64,000 bases of DNA from Hesseltinella vesiculosa (GCA_002104935.1 MCGT01000060.1:1-64000), one strand, 5' to 3'; shown: positions 51,269-62,516, counted from the first letter of the stretch. The notes: a model not told the origin generated them from the sequence alone. Translations and numbers: made by a program.

Positions 51269-52943
51269 TCAATGGGAAAGTCGAGGACGTTTCGTATGAG
51301 AGTCTCGACGTGAAACATCATGGGGGTGAGGATTGGTCGAGGGAGACAATGGGTCGGGGATGTACTTATCGATGTACATGGTGAGAGGCGGACCGAGCGA
51401 GGAGGAAGATAGGCCGGTAGAACGGGGGGAATGGCCTACCGACATGGAAGGCAGTGGGTCCGTGACGTCGGAAATGCGCATGGGATTCGCATTTGGGGAC
51501 GAGTTGTTGTTCATGGAACCAGGGGAGCGCGGTGAACGCGGTTGCATCGAGGGAGGTGGCAACGTCGGATGCAATGGAGAAGGCAGCGGTAAGGTGTTGA
51601 TGGAGGATGGCGGTGGATGGGAAGGTCGGTGTTGCTGTGGAGTGGCAGGGGGCACAGGCATTGACTGGTACCGACCCAGAATTTGCTGAACGCGACGGGC
51701 TGCAAAAAAAAAACAGTGAGCTTCCCTACTTTCTAGCCATCTCATCTTTACCATGTGATTGTAGACGGAAATCGTCTTTGGTCAACACCATGAGCATATC
51801 AGTTAATTCCTGGATAGCCTGTTAAAAAAAAAAAGGTAAGTTTGGCTTCAAGGGAGGGCGGAGGACTTGCGGTTTGTTGTATGGAGACCGTGGTTTTAAG
51901 ATGGTCGGTTTCATCTTTCAGGAGATGATAAGCCTGCAATAAGCCATACATTTTGCTCTCCATGTGTTGAAAGGAAGAGCTTGGATCCAGGGCGTCTTGC
52001 GGGCTGGCACCAGCTGGGTCAATCACTGCGTGGATAGAAGAGGCGGAGGAAGAGGAGGTGGTGGTGGTGAGGAGACTGATGGAAGCAGTGGACATAGCCA
52101 AGGGTTGAACCGCGGCAGCCATGAGAGCAGGTGAGTAATGATGATGGGATTTGGCACTTTTTCGTTTGATGTTTTGCAAAGCACTCGTAGCACCTCGACG
52201 GAAATGTTCATGACGAAACTCCCATTTTTGGTTTTCTGATGTCAAGTTTGAGTGGATGATATCATTAACCTTGTGGAAGCCGTACACTAGCAAAAAATAA
52301 GAATAATATTAATAATTTAGCCGCATCCAAAAGAAGACACTTCTTCCCGCCCCTTTTCCCAGTTCCGCACTACTTTTTGAACTTGCTTCTTTTCATGTAG
52401 GGTGACTTACTGTTTAGTTGACGTACGAAGCTTTGCCAATTGTTGTGTTTAAAATATTGGGGCAGGACTTCTTTAGAGAAGGCGGCAGGGTTGCTGACAC
52501 TGAACATGTCACCGTTGGTGGTCCAAGAAATGAGATGATGGATCGACGTATCTTCTAAAATTCTAAAAGGGTGGTCAGAAATCCTTTTTTCATAAAATGG
52601 GACGAGGTGCTGAAAAAGGCATTACTTGTAGAGTTTGCTAACAAAGGCTGCCTGGGTGCGTACAGGTACAGCAGGTTCGGCTGAAGATTTACGTCGATCG
52701 CTGACCATTTCGGGCGGATCCATTTGGTCTGGCCTAATCCTGCAGGGAAAAAGGGTGAATGGCTACTTTCACGTGCTGTTTTCAAAAAGCCTAGGCTTAC
52801 GTATTGAGTGAATGGTTTTGATAGGATGTGTTATTAAGGATGTTGCTTGCTGTAGTTGCTTGGGTGGCTGGGACAAAATCATGAGCTGTTTCGTGTGGTG
52901 ATACATGGTTATCGTAAGATGAGCTTGGGTGACTTGATTTCAT
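51269..52943 (-). CDS. HSF-type transcription factor (Sfl1/Mga1-like)
   Basis: Complement exons 52801-52943, 52626-52739, 52411-52562, 52286 down to 51871, 51752-51818 and 51269-51699 give 440 residues. The HSF DNA-binding domain spans about residues 70-175: AAFVSKLYKILEDTSIHHLI, then FSKEVLPQYFKHNNWQSFVR, QLNMYGFHKVND, and KWEFRHEHFRRG. The MYGFHKVND form and the insert before WEF are those of the Sfl1/Mga1 side of the family, which controls filamentation and stress genes. After it come a short coiled coil (about 250-300, LLKDETDHLKTTVSI), and a Pro/Ser-rich C-terminus. The intron after TTVSIQQT uses a GC donor (gcaagt). The chosen ATG at 52943 is preceded by a uORF and a 5' UTR intron. Confidence 0.9.
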
Positions 52944-52966
52944 ATTTGGTTGAGGAATCCAATCAT
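52940..52966 (-). promoter_or_regulatory. uORF of 8 codons overlapping the HSF-gene start by ATGA
   Basis: On the complement the sequence ATGATTGG... reads M-I-G-F-L-N-Q-I and stops at TGA, whose first two bases are the TG of the main ATG at 52943. It starts one base after the acceptor of the 5' UTR intron. Such stop-start overlap allows translation of the main frame only by leaky scanning or reinitiation. Confidence 0.5.
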
Positions 52967-52967
52967 G

Positions 52968-53088
52968 CTGAGAGAGAAAAAAAATATAAAGAAAAAGGAG
53001 AGAATAAGAGGGCAAGGAAAAAAAAAAAGAATTTAAAAAAATTCGGTGCACTTTCAAAGAAGCTTTCATCGCCAAAAGAGGTATTTAC
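52968..53088 (-). other. Probable 5' UTR intron of the HSF-type gene
   Basis: The complement reads AACAAG|gtaaat at the donor and a long pyrimidine tract ending ctctcag|CATG at the acceptor. There is no ATG in frame with the gene in the exon upstream. The upstream exon and promoter should extend into 53089-53700, which is rich in A and T runs. Confidence 0.5.
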
Positions 53089-53779
53089 CTTGTTGCAAAT
53101 GTTGCGATTGGCGTAACAAAACAAAGCGCTTGTGTATGTATATTGAGAGACGTGTTTGCGAGATAATGAGGTGAAATGGGCGTGAAAGGGGCCAAATGGG
53201 ATAAAAAAAATTGCCAACAAAAAAGGGAGGTGTAAATCAAGAACAAATAACAAATAAAAAGAAGTGAAGCAAGAGGAACAAGGCCAACAACAATCAACGG
53301 AGGAAGTGTTAAAATAAAAAAAAATGCGCAAAAAAAAAAAAACCTAAAAACATTAGACACACACACGACAAACAAAGTCATCAAGGACAATCAGCGTTGA
53401 TAATGGCAAGTAGTACCATAAAAAATCAGAAAAAAAATCAGAATAAAAAGCAATGAGTTCATCATCTTTTAGATGTACTTTTAAAAAAGAAAAGCGTGTT
53501 TTTTTAGGCGAGGGTGGTGATGACTTACAAAAAAAGGGTCCTTTATCTATAAAAAATAAAGAGAGACCGCTACACTATAAACAGTATAGCGAAAGGATAA
53601 TGATGTGTCTATAAAGAAAGGAAGATGAGCTGAATAGGGAAGACTAAAGAAGTAGAAAGAAGTAAAAGTGTAGAAAAAAAAGAAAAAGGAAAAAGGATCG
53701 GCGCAAACAGCGTATTAAAGGAAATTTTTTTTTCTTCCAGCCGCCGAAAAATTTTCACGTTCAGCTCTTTTTGTTTCTT

Positions 53780-54398
53780 ATGACGTCCATTCAGCACACA
53801 TTGGAAAAGTATGACGATTTTCTTAATAACAAACTTAAAGTCAACTTGGAAAATGCCCTTGGTCATCGACAATCCATATTGGACACAATAGACGAATAGT
53901 AAGTCATGTTGCTTAATAACAGGGTCACTCAAAAAAATAAAACGTTGCCAGTGAACGTCTTGGCCACCAGATCAACACTGTTCAGCATGGCGATCATGGC
54001 CCATTGAAAACAATGGTCGATTTAGGCTCTCAATTTTATGTCCAGGCCCACATGTAACGTCCATTTTCTGTCCCTCCGAGATCTCATGCCTCTTTTCATA
54101 GTCCCGACTCTGCCTACATTTTCGTCCAAGTGGGTTTTGGTTTCCATGTCCAATTTACCCTTGACGAAGCCCAGCAATTTATTGGCAAAAAGGTTCAACG
54201 GCTGAAAATGTAAGAGTAGTCTGAAAGCCCCCCCCCCCCCCCATGATACTGACCTGGTTTCATTAAAGCCAAGCTGATAACCAAACGCAGCAAATCGATA
54301 AAATGCGAGCACATATGAACATGGTAAGGTCCTCTTTCTTTAGAGAGCTGGACTCACAGCCTTTAAATAGGTCTTGGAAGCCATGGCCGAAGTCCTAG
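53780..54398 (+). CDS. UXT: UXT-like prefoldin alpha-type protein
   Basis: Exons 53780-53898, 53952-54053, 54102-54209 and 54269 to about 54398 give about 152 residues (human UXT has 157). The N-terminal helix is MTSIQHTLEKYDDFLNNKLK. The conserved beta region reads MVDLGSQFYVQAHIPDSAYI then FVQVGFGFHVQFTLDEA, a clear match to UXT (VDLG...F...VPD.....V.LG.GF...LTL.EA). The C-terminal helix begins QADNQTQQIDKMRAHMNM. UXT is part of the R2TP/prefoldin-like complex that helps assemble RNA polymerases and PIKK kinases, and also binds transcription factors. The 3' end is uncertain: a gtaagg follows the last Met codon, but the nearest acceptors are only 20-36 bases away, so I let the frame read through to the stop at 54396-54398. 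Confidence 0.82.
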
Positions 54399-54511
54399 GA
54401 AAACAACCCGCTTGACCGGCGTTGTCTGAAAGATACCCCTTGACACAAAAATTAAAACAAACTTTTTTCTCTCTTTCAGCGCTCATTTTCAGTTTTATCC
54501 TTTTTTTCAAC

Positions 54512-55080
54512 ATGATGGCGCCACGACCTTGTCGCTGGCTGGACTTTGTCTTTTTTACCTTTTTCCTCACGCACATCCCCATCACCCTCTTTTTCGATCT
54601 GCAGGCGCTCTATCCAACATCTTGGGTGCCTGAAAAATTACTTGCCATTGTTGCTTGGTATGTCGACATCACATGTGATCCATTCATGGATCCTCTCAAT
54701 GACATGTATTGGTTCAAATCTCTTGCCACCCTCGAAGGTATCTTTCAATTGCCCTTTTTCTTCGTTGCCTGCTACGGCCTTTATTATGGTAAGCCAGACT
54801 TGCCAAAAACAAAATGCCTCGTCCATCTCCACTCACGGACGATTGTTTCTCAGGCAAAGACTGGATCCGACTACCCTTGATCGTCTATGGAGCGCATGTG
54901 GTGACGACAGTGATGCCCATTGTGCTAGAGCTGACGGCCAATGCCTCGCTTGCATTGACAGTGGCCCAACGAGGCGTGCTGCTGTCGATTTATAGCCCTT
55001 ATCTTATTATCCCCGCCGTCATGCTTGTCGATGCTTATCGACAAGTATCCGTACAACTGTTTTCCATGCCAGAAGAATAA
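54512..55080 (+). CDS. EXPERA/TMEM97-like four-helix ER membrane protein
   Basis: Exons 54512-54788 and 54854-55080 give 167 residues. Four hydrophobic helices are visible, starting LDFVFFTFFLTHIPITLFFD, then LPFFFVACYGLYYG, LPLIVYGAHVVTTVMPIVLE and LLSIYSPYLIIPAVMLVDAY. The acidic D29 and the HVVTT...YSPYLIIP segment match sigma-2 receptor/TMEM97 proteins of the EXPERA superfamily, which includes EBP sterol isomerase. The family binds sterol-like ligands and affects cholesterol traffic in animals. In fungi the role is little known. The length is usual. The upstream in-frame codons before M-M-A-P-R-P are hydrophobic and could be an alternative start. Confidence 0.87.
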
Positions 55081-55081
55081 A
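55076..55081 (+). terminator. AATAAA overlapping the TMEM97-like stop codon
   Basis: The TAA at 55078-55080 is inside AATAAA (GAATAAAAC). Confidence 0.4.
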
Positions 55082-55568
55082 ACAGCCAGATGGTCAGTGC
55101 TCGTTTTCATGCGTGAGCATGGTCACGCTGTTCTTTGATTTTGGGTCCAATGACTTTTCATTGGCGTACGGGATTTCAATGTGGATCAAAAAGCCCAAGC
55201 TGCATTTTTTTTTCTTTTTTGGTTCCACTTTTTTTTTTCGCAAGTTTCTTCTCGTTGTTTTTTTTTCTCTTCATTGACAAGTTTAATTCTTTTTATATTT
55301 ACATCTTCCCTTCATTGTACTTTTTTTTTATTCGCTTTTTCTTTTTCTTTTCTTTTCCTTTTTTTTTTTTTTTTTAACTTTATTTATCTTGTTACTCCAC
55401 GCCGCCCCATTTTTTTTAGCCGCACGTTTTTATTTTATTTTTTTTTCGTCTCTCTTTTTTCTTCCAAATCATTACAAACCAACTGATCTGTCCATTATCC
55501 ACCATCAAGGGCATTCCTAAAACGAACACTGATACCTCCAGCACTTTCACATATTCATTAATACCAAC
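55081..55568. other. T-rich leader of the cold-shock-domain gene
   Basis: From 55203 to 55460 the + strand is almost pure T with scattered C, A and G. This gives long Phe-rich frames that are artefacts. A CT-rich leader runs to the ATG at 55569. Confidence 0.5.
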
Positions 55569-56418
55569 ATGTCGTCGCCCACCAACTCACGAAAAACCGG
55601 CCGTGTCAAGTTCTTCAACAGCTCCAAAGGCTATGGATTTATTATACCCGATGATCCTATGGGGCTAACAGACGTAGAAGAAGGTAAAGACGCCGCTTTT
55701 TTTAGTTTTCAGTGCTAACGATAGACTGTTGTATGTCACTAGTTTTTGTACATCATACAGCCATTCATAATAACGGAGGCTTCAAAAGTCTAGGCGAGGC
55801 AAGTCTGTTATTTGGAGACTTTGACCATACTAACTTTATACTCTCTCTCTTGTTTTTATTTAATAGTCAGAAGAGGTAAACAATAGCCATCGGATGGTAA
55901 GACAACTGACGGCTTTTCTAGGTCGAATATGATTTAGTTCAAGGGGCCAAAGGCATGCAAGCTGCCAATGTCACTAGCATCGGTGGTGGACCTGTCAAAG
56001 GAGACCCTCGCGCAAGCCATCGAGCCCAAAGGTAAATGATTATTTTGCGTCCTGCATGACGCGCTCAGCTTGTCTTTTTTGATAGTCACGGTTACGGTGG
56101 GTCACGGCCAATGTACAACGGAGGTAAACATGAATGGCATGCCAAACGCGTCACTCTAACTTGTTTTCTGGATCAGGATATATGATGGACCCCTATTCGT
56201 CTGGCTATGGCTACCCTGCTGGCTACAGCTATAATTCTGGCGTGCCCAACAGTCAAGCCCCTCCATTTCAATATGGAATACCCATGTATAACATGAACCA
56301 TGCCCCTCCTTTTGGTTATGTGCCGCCTCCATTCATGGCTTCACAACAGCCTCCTTCAATACAACCTCATCCTCCAGGCTTCACTTCCTCCCGTCCCACC
56401 ACGCCCACCGATCAATAA
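55569..56418 (+). CDS. Cold-shock-domain nucleic-acid-binding protein
   Basis: Exons 55569-55683, 55743-55798, 55867-55875, 55922-56031, 56086-56123 and 56177-56418 give 189 residues. The cold-shock domain is complete: GRVKFFNSSKGYGFIIPDD (RNP1 KGYGFI), VFVHHTAIHNNGGFKSLGE (RNP2 VFVHH) and SEEVEYDLVQGAKGMQAANV. The C-terminus is Gly/Tyr/Pro-rich and disordered, with PYSSGYGYPAGYSYNSG. These proteins bind single-stranded RNA or DNA and act as RNA chaperones or translation regulators, like Y-box proteins. Two oddities support the model: an intron with a GC donor (gcaagt at 55799) and a 9-base microexon coding S-E-E. Without both, the end of the domain is lost. Confidence 0.92.
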
Positions 56419-56419
56419 A
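56414..56419 (+). terminator. AATAAA overlapping the CSD-gene stop codon
   Basis: The TAA at 56416-56418 is inside AATAAA (CAATAAAAG). A second AATAAA is about 130 bases downstream near 56549, in an A-rich tract. Confidence 0.4.
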
Positions 56420-57327
56420 AGAGCTAGCTATAAAAGAACAAAAAAAAAAATCCCATTCCCCACCTCCTTTTTTTCTTCTTTGCATCGCCCATTCTTATTT
56501 TCTCCAGCATTCCCTCTCCTTTTGCCAATCAAAAAAAAAAAAAAAATGAATAAAGAACGACAAAGCTAAAAATGGCGTCTTGTGTCACTCACGGGTCGGT
56601 GGATCCCAAAGACCCAAAATGATGTTGGGCAAAAAATCCTCCTTCCCACCCCATTCATTTTACCAGCAGCAAAATAAAAAATAGACCAAATGATAACCAG
56701 CCTTCATTCTTTAAGAATCATACTTAAAAACTTGTTTTGTGACACCTCCTCCCGCAAGCCACCAACATGGCACGAACGTGGGATTCTCCTGCTCATTCCC
56801 CCTAACCCAATCATGAGAAAAAGTCGTCTTCACATTTTACCTTGCATCCAGGGGTCAGAGTTTATTCAAAAAAAAAAAATAATAATGGGTGCACGTGCAC
56901 TTTTATTTTGCTACTGCTCGCATCCTCAACCCCATTACGCTCCCAACACACGAGAAAAAGAAGAAGAATAAAGACGTCGGTGCAACCAATCAACCGTGTT
57001 GTGTTTATTAGCCTGTTTCCAGCTTATATTGCCCCCCGCTCGATTGCTACGTTAAAACAAAACACTTATCAACCCAACCTTTTCATACACGTCAGACATA
57101 GGAACAGGGCCAAGACCATGGACAAGAACGAAAAAAAAAAAAGGAAAGAAGGAAAAAAGGAAAAGAGTCACTTTTTCAATGATGGGCAAAAAATGGCTGG
57201 TGTTCAATATTTTTGAATGGAAGGTCTCTTTTTTTTTTTTTTTTTTTTTTTCCTCTTCTTCCTCCCGTTTATTTACCTCGTTGCATCCATCCATCCATCC
57301 TTTTTTGAGGTTAATTGAAGATCAATC
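56419..57327. other. Intergenic, leader of the Stm1-like gene
   Basis: Holds A runs, a T20 tract near 57231-57250 and CT-rich sequence before the start at 57328. Short frames at 56690-57216 have no motif. Confidence 0.4.
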
Positions 57328-58352
57328 ATGTCTGCTTTCTCCAAGAACAGTTTCTCTCTCCTCAGCGAAGATGGCGAAGTGAAGCCTGAACCCGCCCCCG
57401 TCAAGGATGAACCTAAGCCTGTTGTTGAACAAAAGCCCAAGACTGACAAGCGTGCCAAGGGTAATCCTTTTTTTTTTTTGCCCATTGCTCCAACACTCAC
57501 CTTTGTCTTTTACAGCTAAGCGTGGCAACGAAAAGCGTCGTGGTGGTGAAAAGCGCCAACAAGGTGGTCGTCAACGTGGCCGTCAATTCGATCGTCACAG
57601 CGGCACTGGCATTGTGTAAGCCCATATTTTTTTTTCTTTTCCACCAAACGAACACCAACTTCGACCATCAGCTATCTACGAAAAGAAACCCTGTCGACTC
57701 AGTTTATTCTATCTTTTTTTTTTTTCATCGACGCCCATAGTGACAGCGAAAAGAAGGAAAAGCAAGGTTGGGGTCACCCCGAAACTGCTGAAGCCGAAGC
57801 GTAAGTGCCCAACAAAGGAACGAACAACATGCCTGACCCCCCGACTTGTTAAAAAGTGCTGCTGACAAGTTGAGCCCCAGCGACCCTGCTGCTCCCGAAG
57901 CTGAAGCTGCCGTCGCCGAAGCTGAAGAAAAGGTCAAGACCTTGGAAGAATTCTTGGCTGAAAAGGCCAACAAGGTCCTCAAGGTTTCTCTTCCCGAAGC
58001 CCGCCAAATCGGTGAAGTCGATGGCAAGTGGAAGGATTCCGTTGCCTTTGTCAAGGAAGAAGAACCCGACTTCTTGCCCGCCAAGGTAAGGACAACTCCT
58101 CTAAACCGACCCGAATCTCACCCTTCTTTCACTCAACAGGAAAAATCCTCCAAGAAGGAAAAGTCTCGCAAGGAAAAGGTCTTCGTTGACATTGAACAAC
58201 GTTTCCAAGAAAAGCCCCGTTTCCAACGTGAACAACGCCCTGCCCGTGGTGGTCGCCGCAACAACACCGCCCGTCGCTCCGACCGTCGCTCCAACGCTAA
58301 CGTCAACCTCCAAGACGATAAGGCTTTCCCCACCCTTGGTGCTACTGCTTAA
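57328..58352 (+). CDS. Stm1/SERBP1-family ribosome-associated protein
   Basis: Exons 57328-57460, 57516-57615, 57741-57800, 57857-58085 and 58140-58352 give 244 residues. The N-terminus MSAFSKNSFSLLSEDGE and a KPKTDKRAKAKRGNEKRR block lead to RQRGRQFDRHSGTGIVDSEK, then KEKQGWGHPE. This is the hallmark of the HABP4/PAI-RBP1 (Stm1) domain. The rest is Lys/Glu-rich helix and an Arg/Gly/Asn tail ending in DDKAFPTLGATA. Family members sit in the mRNA channel of idle ribosomes and protect them during starvation. Codon use is strongly biased (GGT/CGT/AAG/GTC), as for an abundant protein. The exon 4 acceptor ends in AAG. Confidence 0.9.
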
Positions 58353-58736
58353 ATCAACCCCCCCCCCTTCTTCTCGACCTTGGAAACTTCTTTTTCTTCA
58401 AGCAACATGACTGGATGCCTCTTATCACCCCTCTTCATTCTTCAAAAAAAAAATAACCTCTCACCCTCTCGCACTTATTCTCCCTCAACAATCACCCCCA
58501 CCTGCCCGCTCACCCTCCCCATTGTCATTTTTTCTTCTCTTTCTTTTTTTTTTTTCCTTGTATCGTCTCTTTTCTTCCTTTATATAACATATTTTCTTCT
58601 TATCTCTGTTCTTTGTTGTTAGAAAAAAAAAAGAAAATAATACTCGAACGGTTGATCTGTTAGGCATCAAAGAAAAAAAAAATGAGAAAAGAATAAACTC
58701 AAAAAAAATGCTAGAAATTTTTTTTATTCTTCGCCA
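58353..58736. other. Convergent intergenic region
   Basis: CT-rich 3' UTR of the Stm1-like gene, then A and T runs. GAATAAAC at about 58690-58697 is a candidate polyadenylation signal. No gene is visible. Confidence 0.45.
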
Positions 58737-61523
58737 TTAGCAATAGCTAAACTGCTCCATTTCATGCTGGATAGACCACAGCCACGCTTCTTTTTCTTGC
58801 TGGGAGGCAGCTAAAAACGTGAACGATGCTCCCTTCCGACCAAGACGATGCCCCAGCTTCAGATGGCTGATATGTTCCTTGATCAAGACGGCAACATGAT
58901 GTTTGGAAAACGAATAGCGCTGCCACAACACAAACGCACAGTCCTCAACCCGCTGGCGCTCAACGACGCCTTCGGCCGTGAACAAATGCGTGGGGCCAGG
59001 CTCTTGTTGCACATCTTCACCTCGGCTGACACCATACACATAGGTGGCCCTGTCATTGTTCAGCGACACGTGCACACTTTTGACCATCGGCCCACCAGAT
59101 TGGTAGCGGTATAAGTTTAGCCCATGGCCACGCGACAGCACACACAAGTAGCGTTGGTACGTCTTTTGTCGGTCCAGCCGCACATACAAGGTGCCAGATT
59201 GCTAAAAATAAAAGTGAGATCAGCTGCGAGAATTACCCCCGCCCCTTTTTTTTTTACCAAGATCGGCTGTTCCATGCGACGGTACCAGAGACTCGCCGAG
59301 GCTTGGACAGCCACAACGCCTTGTTGCTGACAGGCCCGAGCATACTCCATGGCCTTGCGTAGCCGGCGGATCCACTCAAACATGGCTTGGGCTGACGTAG
59401 CTTCCAGCTGGATCGAGGAGCCCGTGGCATAACAGATTTCAAACAACCGCTTGCGCCGCTTGGCCCAGTCATCCATCAGGTTACTGGACGACCCCAGGGG
59501 GCTGCTGACTTGAGGATGAAGAGAGCCACTGCCACCAGGCGATGCCGAAGGGCTGCCTGAGCGTTGCTGCTGCTGTTGACTCTTGGTTTTCACTGGTTGC
59601 ACATGCCTGACCAGCGTCAAGTCGACAACGGTGGCAGCACCATGGGTCTGGCTGGCCAACCGCATGAGTTCTTGCAGGTGCTCACGCTCCCATTGTGACG
59701 CATGGGTGATGTCGCTGCCGACAGCCGACGGCGGCCGTTGCTGGTGGTGTCGCCAGTGGAATGATTTGGGCCAGAGGTGTGCGCGTGTCAGCGAAGCCTT
59801 GGTCAGGAATTTCTTGGAAAACTGGGGGATCGACGCCGTGGCTTGGGCAAACCAGGTCTGTGCGCGGTAATCCGGCGCAGGCTGTACGTGCGGCGGCAGC
59901 TTGGCATGGGCTGGATCGACCAGGAACAAGAAATGGCCCGTCATCACCCCATACCACCGTACCTGCTGATGCTGCATCTTGAATTTACCATCTTCGTACG
60001 TTGACTTGAATAAAAAGTCCTCTAGAGGCCGAGGGATTTTCTACAGAATAAAAAAATCAGGCTCCTCCCAAGGCCCCGCGCTATTGTTTTCTTACAGGCA
60101 GTTCTTGCGCTCGTTCTTTGTCCAGATCGTGTAACTCCAGGGTATGTTGCTATGAAGACAACCCCATCATAAACAAGAGCTCAATGTAATAAGAATCTTA
60201 CCTTTTGAATGCACTGAGGGCCAAGGACGGAAGCATTGCCATCAATCCACTCCATGCGGCCTTGGCGAGAAAAGGTTGCAGGGTGGCTGTCTCCATGGTG
60301 GTGCCAGCAAAGGGCAAGCCGGTCGATGGACAGAGGCAGGTGGTGATTGCCTGGCAACTCATGCAAGAGGTCAAACAAGCAGTGCCTCAGATCGTCAGCA
60401 CGGATCACCAACATTGATCCGTCTTGGGACGGCTGGGCATCAGCAACCGCCAAGGGCAACCGGATCGTGGCCGGCTGGATCCAAGGAATGTGCACCTCAA
60501 TGGCATCGGGCCAGGCTGGCTTTGAGTGGCGTGTATCGGGGAAAAAAAACGGGTCGAGTTGGGCCTGAGGAATGCAGCGGTAAAGAGCCATGTACCACTC
60601 CTGAGCAGTTCGCGCCGTGGACGCCTGGAGCTGGTAAGTGGTCTGACCACCCGTTTTGTTTTCATGCTGCAGGCAGATGGTGAAATCGTCAAGGTCGATC
60701 GTTAGATTTGTCAGGGACGCGTCGGTTTGGTGGAAACGAGGACGGTGCAGGCGGTGGTTACGGCGCTGTTGTTGCTGGCGGTGGCGGTGACGTGGCTGGC
60801 CCGAAGCCGGTCTCTTCGGCTGATCCTGTGTGTGTTGCTGACAAGGGTGGTACGAAAAATAAATAGCATGGGCCAGTCTCGGCCCATGGAGCAAGAGCGG
60901 CGATACCAAATATAGTTCTAAACAATGCGGTTTCAATACCGCCTTAAATTCACGCCACTGAAGCCGGGTTTCTTGGCGGTGGATTTCTCGTTGGTCCAGC
61001 ATGCCGTCGTTGGTATCGCGTGGATCCTGGCGTGAGGATGAGCCTTGGTGCTGATTCTTTTGCTGGCGCTGCTGCTGTTGGCGTCGTTTGCGCTGCTGCT
61101 GACTAGAATACCACACCACGGTTTTGGCACACAGCAATCGACCAGTCTTAACGGTTGCTTGGTCAGCCAACATGGGCAATTGAGTCACTGCCACCCCATG
61201 ATGAGCAGATGAGGCGCCCAACGAAGCGATTAGAGACGGTAGCTGCTGAGGATAAGCCATGTGCTTAGGATCAATAGGCGTCGCGAGGGTCTCTTGAATG
61301 AGCGGCACTTGGCCCACCAGCAGCTGATCCACAGCAATCGGTACCGACTGCTTTTGGTTGGGATACGGATCATTGTTTTGCGATCTAAAAGCAACGACAA
61401 AGAAAGCATTTGTTAGCTTTTTTTTTTTTTATCCCTGTTCCTTTTTTTCGGCGTTTACTCTTGTTTCAAAGGGTATAGTCGTGACGCTTGGTCCCAGGTA
61501 TCTATATTATTGATATGTATCAT
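58737..61523 (-). CDS. Multi-PH-domain protein, Spo71-like
   Basis: Complement exons 61459-61523, 60202-61384, 60096-60149, 59258-60040 and 58737-59201 give 849 residues. A central PH-like part begins near 435 (KIPRPLEDFLFKSTYEDG, then VRWYGVMTGHFLFLVDPAHA). A second at about 695-849 has QSGTLYVRLDRQKTYQRYLC and ends EKEAWLWSIQHEMEQFSYC, the tryptophan helix of a PH domain. The N-terminal part (residues 130-330) also looks PH-like, split by a His/Gln/Arg-rich insert, ending ARTAQEWYMALYRC. Spo71 of yeast has this kind of P-hydrophobic-EGF/DFL PH unit, and acts with a Vps13-type lipid-transfer protein at the forming spore membrane. The match is by pattern, so the family name is moderate in confidence; PH domains as such are clear. 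Confidence 0.78.
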
Positions 61524-61624
61524 GTGGAATCACGAGCTGGGTCATGCAGAAAGGAGGTATCAGAAACTCAAGGCTGGCATCAATTGAGAAAGAATGAAAG
61601 AAGAGAAAATGAAAGCGTGTGACA

Positions 61625-61803
61625 AGAATGAAAAAAGGGGTGGAGCCAACTACCTAAAAAGGCAACGGCCAACTCACCTGGATGACACCTTGAACGTAAG
61701 TGCGACAAGAAAAAAAGGCTGGGCTACTCACGTTGATGACACCTTGAACGTTAGTGTGACCAAAAAAAAAGGTTGGGCGGGCAACTCATGTTGATGACAC
61801 CTT
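61625..61803. repeat. About three imperfect 54-58 bp tandem units
   Basis: The word gatgacaccttgaacgt recurs at 61681 and 61735, with a third truncated copy at 61793 (periods 54 and 58). Each is followed by an A run and a GGCTGGGC-type core. A weaker unit precedes them. It lies just outside the start of the PH-protein gene. Confidence 0.8.
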
Positions 61804-61836
61804 CCTACTATCCAAGCCTTCCCGCACTTCGAAATC

Positions 61837-61935
61837 AAGTTTGCGGGAGTCGGTGATCTGGTTTGCGGGTGGAGAACATCAGGTTTGCGGGAGTCGGAAG
61901 TCTGGTTTGCGTGGCTGGAGAACCAGATTCACGTG
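61837..61935. repeat. TTTGCGGGAGTCGG direct repeats, period about 43
   Basis: The word tttgcgggagtcgg occurs at 61840 and again at 61883, and shorter tttgcg(g/t)g copies lie between and after. It may be an extension of the repeat block just to the left. Confidence 0.7.
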
Positions 61936-62516
61936 CACTGGAAATGCTTTGCGTGCAAATCAGGCCTGGTTTGCGTGCACTCAAATTTATTTTGCCAGCG
62001 AATTGGTTTTCTTTTGCCTGCTAAATTTTCTATCCTGCGCGCGCCACTAAAAATACTGTATTTCAAAGATGATATGCAAAATGTACTGCCTCTCACACGT
62101 TGCGTTAGATGAATTGGATGCAGACCATTTGACAGCTGTTAGCAATGTAGCAAAATCACTAGATTGAAGAATCGACACGACAATCAAATTAATGACACTG
62201 GGGCTGCGGAATAAACTCCTTTGCAGCAAAGTTTATGCCAGTTTTTGCAACCGAGCATCATCTCGTGTCGTCGATCATGACCATGAAGACATGACGGCAA
62301 TACAAGTGTTGTCATATTGATGGGCGCTGGCCTTGAACCTTGGCTCACTCGTATTTTGCTTTACTTTTCTTAGCCTATATTTTTTTAAAAACCATAGAAT
62401 ACTGTATCAATTAAATCACGTGGATCGGAAAAGTTCAATAAATAAATCAGAAAAATTCCTCCTTTCAAAACAGAAAAAATACAAACTTTGGAATGATGGA
62501 TGACCAGTGATGACTA

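Noticed and set aside
55135..55486. Phe-rich open frames, possible membrane protein
   Set aside because: The stretch is almost pure T; Phe runs are composition and no start context is present.
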